Notes under the pieces: model-generated | The model's input: only the letters and a program-made list of their open reading frames with translations | What the model was told of the DNA's origin: nothing | Databases searched by the model: none | Made by a program: the position numbers and the translations under genes | Assembly (NCBI RefSeq): GCF_014208045.1 | Contig: NZ_JACHML010000001.1 | Location: 1,364,001 to 1,428,000, forward strand | DNA: 64,000 nt | DNA from: Microbacterium thalassium | GTDB lineage: Bacteria; Actinomycetota; Actinomycetes; Actinomycetales; Microbacteriaceae | Reading direction: 5' to 3' | Shown here: positions 1-13,104 of the stretch, piece by piece | Layout: each line of letters begins with the position of its first letter | Position numbering within the stretch: the first letter of the stretch is position 1

Positions 1-22
1 AGACGAGGTCGGCGTAGGACAT
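1..22 (-). CDS. N-terminus of an unidentified protein, cut by the window edge
   Basis: Reading leftwards from an ATG at 22-20, the first residues are MSYADLV before the window ends. An AAGGAG ribosome-binding site lies 6 nt upstream of the ATG on the minus strand. The gene follows the polyamine transporter genes in the same direction, so it may belong to the same metabolic group, but about 140 nt with a large hairpin separate it from potC. Seven residues are too few to assign a function. Confidence 0.45.
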
Positions 23-61
23 GGGCGGAACTCCTTGTTGCTGGTGTGGAACGAGCGACGA

Positions 62-154
62 GCGCTTCGTCCCCTGGGTTTCGCTCCTCGCTCAGCGACC
101 GGGGTCCGCCGGGCGTCGGGGCCCGGTCGCTGAGCGAGTGCAGCGAGACGAAGC
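62..154. repeat. REP-like imperfect palindrome
   Basis: A perfect 17-bp inverted repeat (87-103 with 122-138) carries the core CTCGCTCAGCGACC. It is extended by an outer pair, CGCTTCGTC at 63-71 and GACGAAGCG at 146-154. Repeats with this GCTGAGCGAG...GACGAAGCG wording are, to my knowledge, dispersed in intergenic regions of Microbacteriaceae. It sits just after the potC stop and before the next gene in the same direction, so it could act as a transcription terminator or mRNA 3'-end stabiliser for the pot operon. Confidence 0.7.
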
Positions 155-162
155 GGGGCGGA

Positions 163-1077
163 TCAGCCGCCCGCCATGGTGCGCGCGATGTCGGTGGCCG
201 AGTCGCCCGCGCGCTTGAGGACGAGCGCGACGACCGCGAGCGCGATGAGCGTCAGCACCAGCATGATCGTCGACACGGCGGCGATCTCGGGTCGCATGCC
301 CGAGCGCACGGCGCTGAGGACGTACACCGGCCACGGGGTGGTTCCCGAGACCTGCACGAACGACGCGATGATCGTGTTGTCGAGGCCCAGCGTGAACGCC
401 AGCAGGAAGCCCGCGAGCACCGCCGGCATCGCCAGCGGCAGCGTGATCTTCATGAACGTCGCCAGAGGCTTGGCGTACAGGTCGCCCGAGGCCTCCTCGA
501 GGTTCGCATCCTGGCCGACCAGGCGCGCCCGGACGATGTACGACACGACCGCGGTGGCGAACAGCGACGAGCCGATCGACAGTCGCACGATGCCGTCGTC
601 GAACATGCTCAGCCCCAGGTCCTGACCGAGGAACACCATCCAGGGCAGCAGCGCCACGGCGTCGACGATCTCGGGGGTGACCGAGGTGAACAGCAGCAGG
701 CCGAGGAACCACCACGTCCACTTGCCGGGATGCCGCGCCATCGCGATGCCCGCGAGCGTCCCGAGAGCCGTGGCGATGATCGCCGCGATGAACGCGGTGA
801 TGAGCGACACCCGCACGGCGTTCTGGATCGCGGGCTTCTCGAGGATCGTCAGGAACGCGTCGAATCCGAAGCCGTCCCACGAGATGAGCAGTCGGCCCGT
901 GTTGAACGAGTAGATGACGATCACGATGATCGGCGCGAACAGGAAGAGCAGCACGAGGATGCCCCATATGTTCAGCGCGATGTCCGACCACGACCTGGGG
1001 GAGCGGGCTCGCCGCACCTTGGCGCCGGTCTCGGGCTCGTCGAGGCGCGCGATGGCCTCGGTCTTCGTCATGGTCAC
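163..1077 (-). CDS. potC: Spermidine/putrescine ABC transporter permease PotC
   Basis: This is the second membrane subunit of a polyamine-type importer, 304 residues. It has a cytoplasmic N-terminus followed by about six hydrophobic segments, starting at LVLLFLFAPIIVIVIYSF. The cytoplasmic EAA-type loop (EASGDLYAKPLATFMKITLPL) contacts the ATPase. I chose the GTG at 1077 because GGAGGT lies 6 nt before it; an ATG two codons later is the alternative. The GTG overlaps the potB stop (GTGA), which indicates translational coupling. Gene order potA-D-B-C matches PotABCD/PotFGHI-type systems. The exact substrate (spermidine, putrescine or another polyamine) cannot be read from the sequence. Confidence 0.9.
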   Translation of the reverse strand: MTMTKTEAIARLDEPETGAKVRRARSPRSWSDIALNIWGILVLLFLFAPIIVIVIYSFNTGRLLISWDGFGFDAFLTILEKPAIQNAVRVSLITAFIAAIIATALGTLAGIAMARHPGKWTWWFLGLLLFTSVTPEIVDAVALLPWMVFLGQDLGLSMFDDGIVRLSIGSSLFATAVVSYIVRARLVGQDANLEEASGDLYAKPLATFMKITLPLAMPAVLAGFLLAFTLGLDNTIIASFVQVSGTTPWPVYVLSAVRSGMRPEIAAVSTIMLVLTLIALAVVALVLKRAGDSATDIARTMAGG

Positions 1078-2018
1078 GACGACACCTCCGAGGGGGTCTT
1101 GGCGGCTGCTGCGGCGGCATCCGTCTCGGCCGCGTCGGCCGGTCCCAGGACCAGGCGGTTCCGCATGCGGAACGGCAGGGCGATGAGGTAGATGATGAAG
1201 CCGCACACCGCGATCGTCAGCGTGATGATGAGCATCAGGACGACGGCCATGGCCGAGCCGAGGGCCCAGTTCTGCGCCGTCTGGAACTGCGCGGCCACGA
1301 GCTGGCCGACCATGTTGCCCTTCGCGCCGCCGAGGACCGTCGCGGTGATGTAGTCGCCCATGAGGGGGATGAACACCAGCAGGACGCCGGCGATGATGCC
1401 GGGCTGCGACAGGGGGAGGGTGACGCGGAAGAACGTCGTGATCTTGCCCGCGCCGAGGTCCTTCGACGCCTCGCGCAGAGCGGGCCCGACGCGGTCGAAC
1501 GCGACGAACAGCGGCAGGATCATGAGCGGCAGGTAGTTGTACACGACGCCGAGGAGCACGGCCTCGCGCGTGTAGAGCAGCTCGATCGGGCCGCCGAGGA
1601 CCGGCGAGAGGAACTGCGACACCGCGCCCTCGGGCGAGAGGATGATCTGCCAGCCGATGGTGCGGACCAGGAAGTTGGTCCAGAACGGCACCAGCACGAG
1701 CGCGATGAGGAGGCCGCGGCGCTCGGGGCGCACCTTGAACGCCATCCAGTACGCGACCGGGGCGCCCACCAGGAAGCACAGCACGGTGCCGCCGATGCCC
1801 ACCCACAGCGTGTTCTGGAAGGTGGTGAAGAACGTCGGCGACATCGCCTCGATGTACCGGTCGAACGACAGGATGTCGGTGGCGTGCGTGCCGAAGATCC
1901 CCGGCTTGTACCCGAAGCTGAAGTAGACGACCAACAGCACCGGGGCGACGAAGAAGAGCAGGAGCCACGCCCACGCGGGGATCGCGAGCGCGGCTCCTGC
2001 CGAACGGGTCTTAGGCAC
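1074..2018 (-). CDS. potB: Spermidine/putrescine ABC transporter permease PotB
   Basis: First permease subunit, 314 residues with about six membrane segments (the first is WAWLLLFFVAPVLLVVYFSF). Its EAA loop reads EASKDLGAGKITTFFRVTLPL. The motif LMGDYITATVLGG near the end is typical of PotB/PotH. The ATG at 2018 overlaps the end of potD by 8 nt and the gene end overlaps potC, so the three are coupled. The C-terminal tail is alanine-rich and likely disordered. Confidence 0.9.
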   Translation of the reverse strand: MPKTRSAGAALAIPAWAWLLLFFVAPVLLVVYFSFGYKPGIFGTHATDILSFDRYIEAMSPTFFTTFQNTLWVGIGGTVLCFLVGAPVAYWMAFKVRPERRGLLIALVLVPFWTNFLVRTIGWQIILSPEGAVSQFLSPVLGGPIELLYTREAVLLGVVYNYLPLMILPLFVAFDRVGPALREASKDLGAGKITTFFRVTLPLSQPGIIAGVLLVFIPLMGDYITATVLGGAKGNMVGQLVAAQFQTAQNWALGSAMAVVLMLIITLTIAVCGFIIYLIALPFRMRNRLVLGPADAAETDAAAAAAKTPSEVSS

Positions 2019-3204
2019 CCGCGGCGGCCTTCATCGCGGACCAGATCTCGACGCGGCGCTGCTGGGAGTCATTCAGCTCCTGCTCGTGCATCGTCTCGAG
2101 CTGCTCGGGGGTGAAGAAGATCATGTCGAGGTAGTCGAGGCCCTCGTCGGCCGCCGCCTGCTCCATGTCCTTGCCGCCGACGTTGAACCCGACGTAGTCG
2201 AGGTTCAGCAGCAGGTTCTCCGGCGTCATCGACCAGTTGATGAACGCGTGCGCGGCCTCGGGGTGGGGTGCGCCCGCGGCGATGGCCCAGTTGTCCATCC
2301 ACAGCTCGGTCTGCGGGCCGGGGAGGACCCACTGCCAGCGCTCGGGGTCGGGCGACTCCTGGATGCCCAGGCGCGCGTCGCCGTTCCAGGCCTGCATGAG
2401 CACCTGGGTGGCCTGCGGGATGCCGCCCGAGCCGGGGTACGAGTCGAACGCCGAGATGTGCGGGGCGATCTCGTTGACGAGGAAGTCCTCGCACGCGTCG
2501 AGCTCGGCGGTGTCCTCGGTGTTCCAGTCCATGTCGTTGGCCCAGAAGTACGAGCCGATGATGCCGGCCGGGTCGTCGGACATCGACGTCTTGCCGCTGG
2601 CCTCGTTCTGAGCGGCGTCGAAGAAGTCGTTCCACGTGGTCAGCTCGCGCGTGATCACGGTCTTGTCGTACACGTAGCCGGTGGTGCCCCACGCCTTGCA
2701 GACGGTGTAGTCGTTCGAGGGGTCCCACGAGCGACCGAGGTACGCCGCGTCGAGGTTCTCCATGTTCGGGAGCAGGTCCTTGTTGAACTTCTCGAGCAGG
2801 CCGTTCTCGATCATCTGCGGGACGAAGACGCCGGTGGGGACGACGATGTCGTAGCCCGAGGTGCCCTTCGCGGCGACGAGCTTCGCGATGAGCTCCTCGT
2901 TCGACGAGTACGAGTCCATCGTGATCTTCGGGCCGAGCTCCGACGTGAAGCCATCCAGCACGTCGGGGGAGTCGTAGTCGCCCCACGTGTAGATCGACAG
3001 GTTGTCCTCGAGGGCGCCGCCGGTGGCCTGCGGCTCGGCAGCCGTGCCGCCGTCGGTGCCGCCGCTCGAGCAGGCGGCCAGGAACGCGGCGCTGCCGGTG
3101 ATGGCGGCGACGCTCAGGAAGCGGCGGCGCGAGACCTCGCGCATGATCGCCTGCGCTTTACCCTCGGGGGCGAGGATGCGCACGTTGCTGTGGATGTCGG
3201 ACAT
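2011..3204 (-). CDS. potD: Polyamine ABC transporter substrate-binding lipoprotein PotD (Tat-type signal)
   Basis: Extracytoplasmic solute-binding protein of 397 residues for a polyamine importer. The N-terminus has a long charged n-region, a twin-arginine motif SRRRFL (residues 25-30), a hydrophobic stretch and the lipobox LAAC with Cys45. It is therefore probably exported folded by Tat and then lipidated. The mature protein opens with NLSIYTWGDYDSPDVLDGF, the typical start of PotD/PotF-like proteins. The ATG at 3204 has AAGGAG 6 nt upstream. An in-frame start at 3336 would add an implausible proline-rich extension overlapping potA. It lies 37 nt after potA and overlaps potB. Confidence 0.9.
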   Translation of the reverse strand: MSDIHSNVRILAPEGKAQAIMREVSRRRFLSVAAITGSAAFLAACSSGGTDGGTAAEPQATGGALEDNLSIYTWGDYDSPDVLDGFTSELGPKITMDSYSSNEELIAKLVAAKGTSGYDIVVPTGVFVPQMIENGLLEKFNKDLLPNMENLDAAYLGRSWDPSNDYTVCKAWGTTGYVYDKTVITRELTTWNDFFDAAQNEASGKTSMSDDPAGIIGSYFWANDMDWNTEDTAELDACEDFLVNEIAPHISAFDSYPGSGGIPQATQVLMQAWNGDARLGIQESPDPERWQWVLPGPQTELWMDNWAIAAGAPHPEAAHAFINWSMTPENLLLNLDYVGFNVGGKDMEQAAADEGLDYLDMIFFTPEQLETMHEQELNDSQQRRVEIWSAMKAAAGA

Positions 3205-3241
3205 CGGGTTCTCCTTCGGGTGGGGAGGCGGTGGTGCGGGG

Positions 3242-4402
3242 TCAGTGGGTGGGCGGTGCGATGTACCCGCCCTGCTCGGCGGAGTCGTCGGACGGGAAGA
3301 GCAGCACGTTCTGGGCGCTCCACGAGCACAGGACATCGTCGCCCACGCGCAGCGACGGCGCCTCGGGCGTCGGGCGGCGCACGATGAGGCTCTGCTCGTC
3401 GCCGAGGCGCACCAGGAACTGCATGGTGTCGCCGAGGTGCGAGACGCCGATGAGCTCGCCGCGGGCGGTGTTGGCGTCGGATGCCGAGCCGGCCGTCGCC
3501 TTCTCGATGGAGATGAACTCGGGCCGGACCGCGGCCTCGCCCTTCGCGACGCCGGCGAGCTCGGTGCCGGTTCCGCGCACGAGCGCGTGCGGCGACGCGA
3601 CGGCGGCGCCCGACTCGGCCGCGTCGCCGTGGAAGAAGTTCTGCTGGCCCACGAACGCCGCGACGTACGCCGATGCGGGGCGCGCGTACACGGTGTCGGC
3701 GTCGGCGAGCTGCTCGATGCGGCCGGCGCGCATGATCGCGATGCGGTCGCTCATCGACAGTGCCTCGCCCTGATCGTGGGTGACGAAGACGAACGTGATG
3801 CCGAGCCGCGACTGGAGGAGCTTCAGCTCGAGCTGCATCTCCTCGCGCAGCTGGCGGTCGAGGGCGCCCAGCGGCTCGTCGAGGAGGAGCACCGCGGGGC
3901 GGTTGACCAGCGCGCGGGCGAGGGCGACGCGCTGCTGCTGGCCGCCCGAGAGCTGCGTGGGCTTGCGATCGGCCAGGTGGCGCATCTGCACCATGTCGAG
4001 GGCCTGCGACACGCGCTCGCGGACCTCGGCCTTGGGCGTGCGGCGCTGCTGCAGACCGTAGGCGACGTTCTCGGCGACCGAGCGGTGGGGGAACAGCGCG
4101 TACGCCTGGAACACGGTGTTCACGTCGCGCCGGTATGGCGGGACGTTCAGGACCGAGGCGCCCGAGATGCTGATGGATCCGGCATCCGGGTGCTCGAAGC
4201 CCGCGATCATCCGCAGCGTGGTCGTCTTGCCGCAGCCCGAGGGGCCGAGGAACGAGATGAACTCGCCGGGCTCGATCGACAGGGACAGGTCGTCGACGGC
4301 GACCGCGTCGCCGTATCGCTTGGTGACGCCTTCGAGGCGCACGGCCCCGCGGCCGTCCATCGTGGCGGATGCCGCCGTGTCGGTCTCGATTGCCGTGGTC
4401 AC
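3242..4402 (-). CDS. potA: Polyamine ABC transporter ATP-binding protein PotA
   Basis: Cytoplasmic ATPase of the importer, 386 residues, first gene of the pot operon. Seen in order: Walker A GPSGCGKTT (from residue 53), Q-loop FQAYALFPH, signature LSGGQQQR, Walker B VLLLDEP, D-loop GALD and switch THD. A C-terminal TOBE-like regulatory region follows (from about residue 260). The start is GTG at 4402, preceded by AGGAGG at about 10 nt. The family couples ATP hydrolysis to spermidine/putrescine uptake. Expression is probably controlled by the palindrome in its promoter at 4471-4486. Confidence 0.92.
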   Translation of the reverse strand: MTTAIETDTAASATMDGRGAVRLEGVTKRYGDAVAVDDLSLSIEPGEFISFLGPSGCGKTTTLRMIAGFEHPDAGSISISGASVLNVPPYRRDVNTVFQAYALFPHRSVAENVAYGLQQRRTPKAEVRERVSQALDMVQMRHLADRKPTQLSGGQQQRVALARALVNRPAVLLLDEPLGALDRQLREEMQLELKLLQSRLGITFVFVTHDQGEALSMSDRIAIMRAGRIEQLADADTVYARPASAYVAAFVGQQNFFHGDAAESGAAVASPHALVRGTGTELAGVAKGEAAVRPEFISIEKATAGSASDANTARGELIGVSHLGDTMQFLVRLGDEQSLIVRRPTPEAPSLRVGDDVLCSWSAQNVLLFPSDDSAEQGGYIAPPTH

Positions 4403-4425
4403 CTCTGCAGTGCCCTCCTGGTAGC

Positions 4426-4445
4426 ACCGCGCAGCCGTGCGCGGT
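4426..4445 (-). promoter_or_regulatory. Leader hairpin in the potA 5' UTR
   Basis: The potA leader contains a perfect 7-bp stem (ACCGCGC/GCGCGGT, loop of 6 nt) between the promoter at 4463-4492 and the Shine-Dalgarno near 4411-4417. It could affect translation or mRNA stability. No known riboswitch class is recognised. Confidence 0.4.
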
Positions 4446-4462
4446 CATGGGATGTTTGGGTC

Positions 4463-4492
4463 ATTCAATACATCTGGTCTCAGATGATGCAA
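4463..4492 (-). promoter_or_regulatory. potA operon promoter with internal operator
   Basis: On the minus strand, TTGCAT (4492-4487) and TATTGA (4470-4465) form -35 and -10 boxes with 16 bp spacing. The 16 bp spacer is exactly the palindrome CATCTG-AGAC-CAGATG (4471-4486). A dimeric repressor bound there would block RNA polymerase. Predicted transcription starts near 4456, about 55 nt before the potA start codon. The regulator is not in the window. Confidence 0.6.
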
Positions 4493-4655
4493 TGGCGGCC
4501 CGGGGTAACCGGACGATCCGCGCCTGCGTGAACGCGTCTCGGACATTCCGTCCGGGGGCCTGTAACGGCGCGGAAACGCAGGCGTATCGTCGGCGGCATG
4601 TGGCTCTGATCGGGACTTCCCGACGCGGCGCGACAGATCGTCCGTCACCGCTCGC

Positions 4656-5436
4656 TCAGGACTCGCTCTGGCAGCGCGGGCACCAGAAGACGATCCGCTC
4701 GCGGGTGGGATCGGCGCCGAGCGCGGCGCCGCGGATGGGCGTGCCGCAGCGCCGGCAGGGACGGTTCTCACGGCGGTACACCCACGTCGTGGCTCCGCGC
4801 CTGCTGTCGCCGGTGAAGGTGCGGTGGAGCCGGTCCCGGTTGGTACGGATCATCCGCGCGCCGACGTCGACGAGGGCGGCGGTGTCCACGTTGCGAGCCG
4901 GGGTCGTGGGGTGCACGCCGCGGACGAACAGGATCTCGTTGGCGTACTCGTTGCCGAAGCCGGCCACGTTGCGCTGGTCCTGCAGCGCCACGTGCGCGGC
5001 GCGGTCGTCGGCGGCGAGTCTGCGCGCGGCTTCGGCGGGGTCCCACGCGTCGCTCAGCGGATCGGGGCCGAGATGCCCGACGAGCCGGTCCTCCTCCGCG
5101 GTGGGGACGAGCGCGATGTCGGCGAGGTCGAAGCCGACGGTCTCCCACCGGCTGCCGTCCGGTGCGGTCGCGTCGATGACGGCGCGGGCCGTGTATGCGG
5201 GTCGCGGCCAGCGGCCGCCGGGTCGCTGGAGGTGCCACCGGCCCTCCATCTTCAGGTGGGTGCGCAGCGTGTCGCCGCCGATGCGGTGCAGGATGTGCTT
5301 GCCGCGGGCGGCGACGCCGTGAACGGTGAGGCCGGTGAGATCGGCCGTCGCGAGCTGGGGGACGCGCACGTCGAAGCGCGTGATCACGGCGCCGGCGAGG
5401 ACCTCGTCGAGGCGCCGGGCGGTGCGGAACACGGTG

Positions 5437-5450
<14 letters not shown>
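4656..5450 (-). CDS. nei: DNA glycosylase/AP lyase, Fpg/Nei family (Nei2-like)
   Basis: Base-excision-repair glycosylase of 264 residues. With the GTG start at 5450 the protein begins (M)PEGDTVFRTARRL. This gives the family's obligatory Pro2 nucleophile and Glu3 immediately after the initiator and is why this start was chosen. A helix-two-turn-helix region follows. The protein ends with a zinc finger, CRRCG...FWCPRCQ. The family removes oxidised pyrimidines and nicks the abasic site. Its start overlaps the lhr stop by 14 nt, so the two are translationally coupled. The same lhr-nei neighbourhood exists in mycobacteria, supporting a shared repair function. Confidence 0.9.
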
Positions 5451-10218
<4,768 letters not shown>

Positions 10219-10256
10219 CCCACCATCTTGCTCTCCGCCGCCGACATCGGCGCGGC

Positions 10257-10265
10257 TGTGGACAA
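10257..10265 (-). promoter_or_regulatory. Isolated DnaA-box-like 9-mer
   Basis: The minus strand reads TTGTCCACA, which matches the DnaA box consensus of high-GC actinobacteria. It lies in the lhr/lipoprotein divergent promoter region. A single 9-mer can occur by chance, and there is no box cluster that would suggest an origin. Confidence 0.3.
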
Positions 10266-10325
10266 CGGGTCCGAGGCGAGCGGCGCCTCGGCTAGTGTCA
10301 CCTCACGCCGAAACCTGGGGAGAGC

Positions 10326-11375
10326 ATGCGTCGAGACGCCGTCCTGTCCGCCGTCCCGCTCGCCCTCGCCGCCCTGCTCGCGGGCTGCGCGAGCTCCCCG
10401 GCGGCGCCGGCGGTGACCGAGACCGTCGCGGCGGCCACGCCGACGCCGACTCCCACGCCGACGCCCGAGGTCCTTCTCATCGGCGCTGGAGGGAGGCCGC
10501 CGACCGTGTTCGGCGGCGACTGCGCCGCGGCGCTTCCGGCGACCGCGATCGAAGAGGCGGTCGGGATCTCATCGGCCACGGTCGAGGCGCGTCGCGAGTC
10601 CGCGACGGTGGCCAACGTCGGCGGGCTGGCATGCTCGTGGCGCGGGCAGAATTCGGCCGGCGGCGAGAGCTCCGGCAGCGTCTGGATCCTCCCGCAGGCG
10701 GGGCTGGGCGACGCCGCCCTGAGCTCCGCGGACGAGGACTACTACTTCGGCGAGTGCGAGGGGTACTGGTGCTCGTGGCGCACCACGGCGGATGGGCTCG
10801 AGATCATCGGCGGCTCAGGGGATCCAGAGGCGGTCACGCGCGCCGGCGCCGATGCTCAGGGCTCCGCCCTCGGCGCGCTCATGCCGAGGGCTCTCGACGA
10901 CGAGCCGTGGGAACGCGATCGCACCGGGTGGTGGCAGGCCGACTCCTGCAATGCGCTCGCCGCGGGGCTGGGCGAGAGCCTCGGGGCCTCGATCGCGTGG
11001 GCGCCGATGGGGTACCACGACGTGCCCGCGCCGGCACATGCTCTGGTCGACATCGCGTCGCACACGTCGTGGTGTCTGCTGACCGGCGGAGAGCCTCAGG
11101 GCGACGGTCCGCACTTCGCAGAGGTCCGGCTCGATGCGGGCATCGCGTGGTCGGTGCCCGGGGACTACACCGCCACCGCGCACCCGGTCGACGCTGCGGG
11201 CGTCACGGCGTACTCCGTGGAAGAGAACCTGGCCTACTCCTTGGGCTCGTCCGTCCTGCTCACCGACGGCGTGAACGTGATGCAGCTGACGGTGGTGCCC
11301 GACGGTCCGTGGCCGGCCGCAGACGTCGTGGAGGCCGCTGCGGAGTGGATCGCGTCGACCGCGTCGCAGCCGTAA
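10326..11375 (+). CDS. Secreted lipoprotein of unknown function, Cys-rich
   Basis: 349 residues. The signal peptide MRRDAVLSAVPLALAALLAGC has a lipobox LAGC with Cys21. A TP-repeat linker (TPTPTPTP) follows, then a mature domain with several cysteine pairs that could form disulfides. The ATG has GGGGAG 4 nt upstream. TAGTGT at 10293-10298 is a plausible -10 box. It is divergent from lhr and convergent with the ABC-F gene. The general layout (lipobox, TP linker, CxxxxCxW patches) resembles the lipoprotein at 58738-59337. No known family is recognised. Confidence 0.85.
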   Translation: MRRDAVLSAVPLALAALLAGCASSPAAPAVTETVAAATPTPTPTPTPEVLLIGAGGRPPTVFGGDCAAALPATAIEEAVGISSATVEARRESATVANVGGLACSWRGQNSAGGESSGSVWILPQAGLGDAALSSADEDYYFGECEGYWCSWRTTADGLEIIGGSGDPEAVTRAGADAQGSALGALMPRALDDEPWERDRTGWWQADSCNALAAGLGESLGASIAWAPMGYHDVPAPAHALVDIASHTSWCLLTGGEPQGDGPHFAEVRLDAGIAWSVPGDYTATAHPVDAAGVTAYSVEENLAYSLGSSVLLTDGVNVMQLTVVPDGPWPAADVVEAAAEWIASTASQP

Positions 11376-11406
11376 TCGACGACCGCGGGCGGACGTCACC
11401 GCGCGA

Positions 11407-13104
11407 CTAGGAAGTGACGTCCACGTCGGCGAGTGTCCCGGCGGATGTGAGCGCCAGGACCCGGTCCAGGCCGAGCCGTGCCAGGAACGCGTCGTCGTGG
11501 CTGACGACGAGCACCGCACCGCGGTAGGCCGACAGCGCTGCGACCAGCTGGTCGACGGTGTCGAGGTCGAGGTTGTTGGTCGGCTCGTCCAGCACCAGCA
11601 GCTGCGGCGGCGGGTCGGCGAGCAGCAGGCGCGCCAGCGCGACGCGGAATCGCTCCCCGCCCGACAGCGATGCGACGGGTCGGTCGACCGCGGCGCCCCG
11701 GATGAGGAACCGGGCGAGGCGGTTGCGCAGCAGGGCCGCGTCGACCCCCGGGGCGGCCGCCGACACGTTGTCGAGGACGGATGCCGCGTCGTCCAGCCCG
11801 TCGACCCGCTGCGGCAGGTAGCCGACGCGGTCGGTGAGCGCCCGCGCCGTGCACGTACGCAGGAGAACCCGGGCCGCAGCGGTCGGCATCCGCTCCTCTT
11901 CGTCGGTTCTTCCTGCATTCGTGCTCACCGCCGGTGCGTGGCCGTCGCCGTCTCCCGCCGACGCCACGAGCTGTTCGAGCAGCGTCGTCTTGCCGGCGCC
12001 GTTCGGACCCACCAGCGCGACGCGCTCCGGGCCCTGGATCACCCACGTGCGCTCGCCGTCGCACAGCTCGGCGAGCCGGCGTCCCGCCGGCACGGACGGA
12101 TCGGGCAGGTCGATCCGCACGGTGTCGTCGTCGCGGACGCGGCGCTCCGCGGCATCGAGCGCGGTGCGCGCCGACGCCTCGCGGTCGGCCTTCTCGCCGC
12201 GGAGCTTTCCGGCCGAGACCTGCGCAGCGCGCTTGAGCCCGCCCGCGACGATCGGGGGCACGCGCTTCTCGAGCTGTGCCTTGCGGCCATAGGCCTGACG
12301 GCGCGCGAGCTTGGTCTCGGCCTCGATGCGCTCGCGCTTCTCGCGCCGCACGACCTGGGCGGCGGCGCGCTCGGCCTGCCGTGCCGCATCCTGCTCGGCG
12401 TCCAGCCAAGCGCGCCACTGCGAGTACGGTCCGCCGAACACGCTCAGCTCATCGCCGTACAGCTCCGCTGTCTCGTCCATGAGTTCCAGCAGCGCCGTGT
12501 CATGGCTCACGACGACGAGAGCGCCGCGCCACGACCGCACCATCTCGTGCAGCAGGGTGCGCGCGTCGCGGTCGAGGTTGTTGGTGGGTTCGTCCAGCAG
12601 CGTGATGGGTGCGCGCCGCAGGCGGATGCCGGTGACGGCGGCCAGCACCGCCTCGCCCCCGGACAGCTCCCCGACGCTCCGGTCGAGCATGCCGGGTTCG
12701 AGCCCCGCCTCGGCGAGTGCCGCGTGGGCGCGTGCCTCGATGTCCCAGTCGTCGCCGACGGCGTCGAAGTGGCGGGGATCCGGGTCGCCCGACTCGATGG
12801 CGCGCAGCGCCCCGAGGGCCGCCCCCACGCCGAGCAGGTCGGCGACGCCCCGGTCGACGTCGAGCGTGAGGCGCTGCGGCAGGAAGGCGACGTCGGCCGA
12901 CCGCGCGATGTGGCCCGCGGCGGGCGTCAGCCCACCGGCGATGAGCCGCAGCAGCGTCGATTTGCCGGAGCCGTTGCGGCCGACCAGGCCCGTGCGGCCC
13001 GTGCCGAAGGATCCCGAGACGTCGGTCAGGGCGGGGGTGCCGTCGGGCCACGCGAACGAGACGCGGTCGAGGACGAGTGAGGGGGTCGTTGTGTGAGCGG
13101 GCAT
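11407..13104 (-). CDS. ABC-F family ATPase (two ABC domains, no membrane domain)
   Basis: 565 residues with two ATPase cassettes in tandem. The first has Walker A GRNGSGKST (42-50), signature LSGGEA and Walker B TLLDEPTNNLD. A charged inter-domain linker follows (about residues 215-310). The second cassette has GPNGAGKTT, LSGGERFR and VLDEPTNNLD. ABC-F proteins act on the ribosome E site, and some give antibiotic resistance. It lacks the C-terminal extension of several resistance subtypes, so the specific role is open. The ATG at 13104 has GGAGG 5 nt upstream. It is convergent with the lipoprotein at 10326. Confidence 0.9.
   Translation of the reverse strand: MPAHTTTPSLVLDRVSFAWPDGTPALTDVSGSFGTGRTGLVGRNGSGKSTLLRLIAGGLTPAAGHIARSADVAFLPQRLTLDVDRGVADLLGVGAALGALRAIESGDPDPRHFDAVGDDWDIEARAHAALAEAGLEPGMLDRSVGELSGGEAVLAAVTGIRLRRAPITLLDEPTNNLDRDARTLLHEMVRSWRGALVVVSHDTALLELMDETAELYGDELSVFGGPYSQWRAWLDAEQDAARQAERAAAQVVRREKRERIEAETKLARRQAYGRKAQLEKRVPPIVAGGLKRAAQVSAGKLRGEKADREASARTALDAAERRVRDDDTVRIDLPDPSVPAGRRLAELCDGERTWVIQGPERVALVGPNGAGKTTLLEQLVASAGDGDGHAPAVSTNAGRTDEEERMPTAAARVLLRTCTARALTDRVGYLPQRVDGLDDAASVLDNVSAAAPGVDAALLRNRLARFLIRGAAVDRPVASLSGGERFRVALARLLLADPPPQLLVLDEPTNNLDLDTVDQLVAALSAYRGAVLVVSHDDAFLARLGLDRVLALTSAGTLADVDVTS

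Noticed and set aside
163..1974. Single 603-codon minus frame covering potC and part of potB
   Set aside because: Only the potC half resembles protein; the other half is an out-of-frame shadow of potB. PotC begins at 1077.
10257..10265. Replication origin or DnaA regulon site
   Set aside because: Only one 9-mer match, no cluster, AT-rich unwinding region or dnaA/dnaN genes; kept as a low-confidence single site only.
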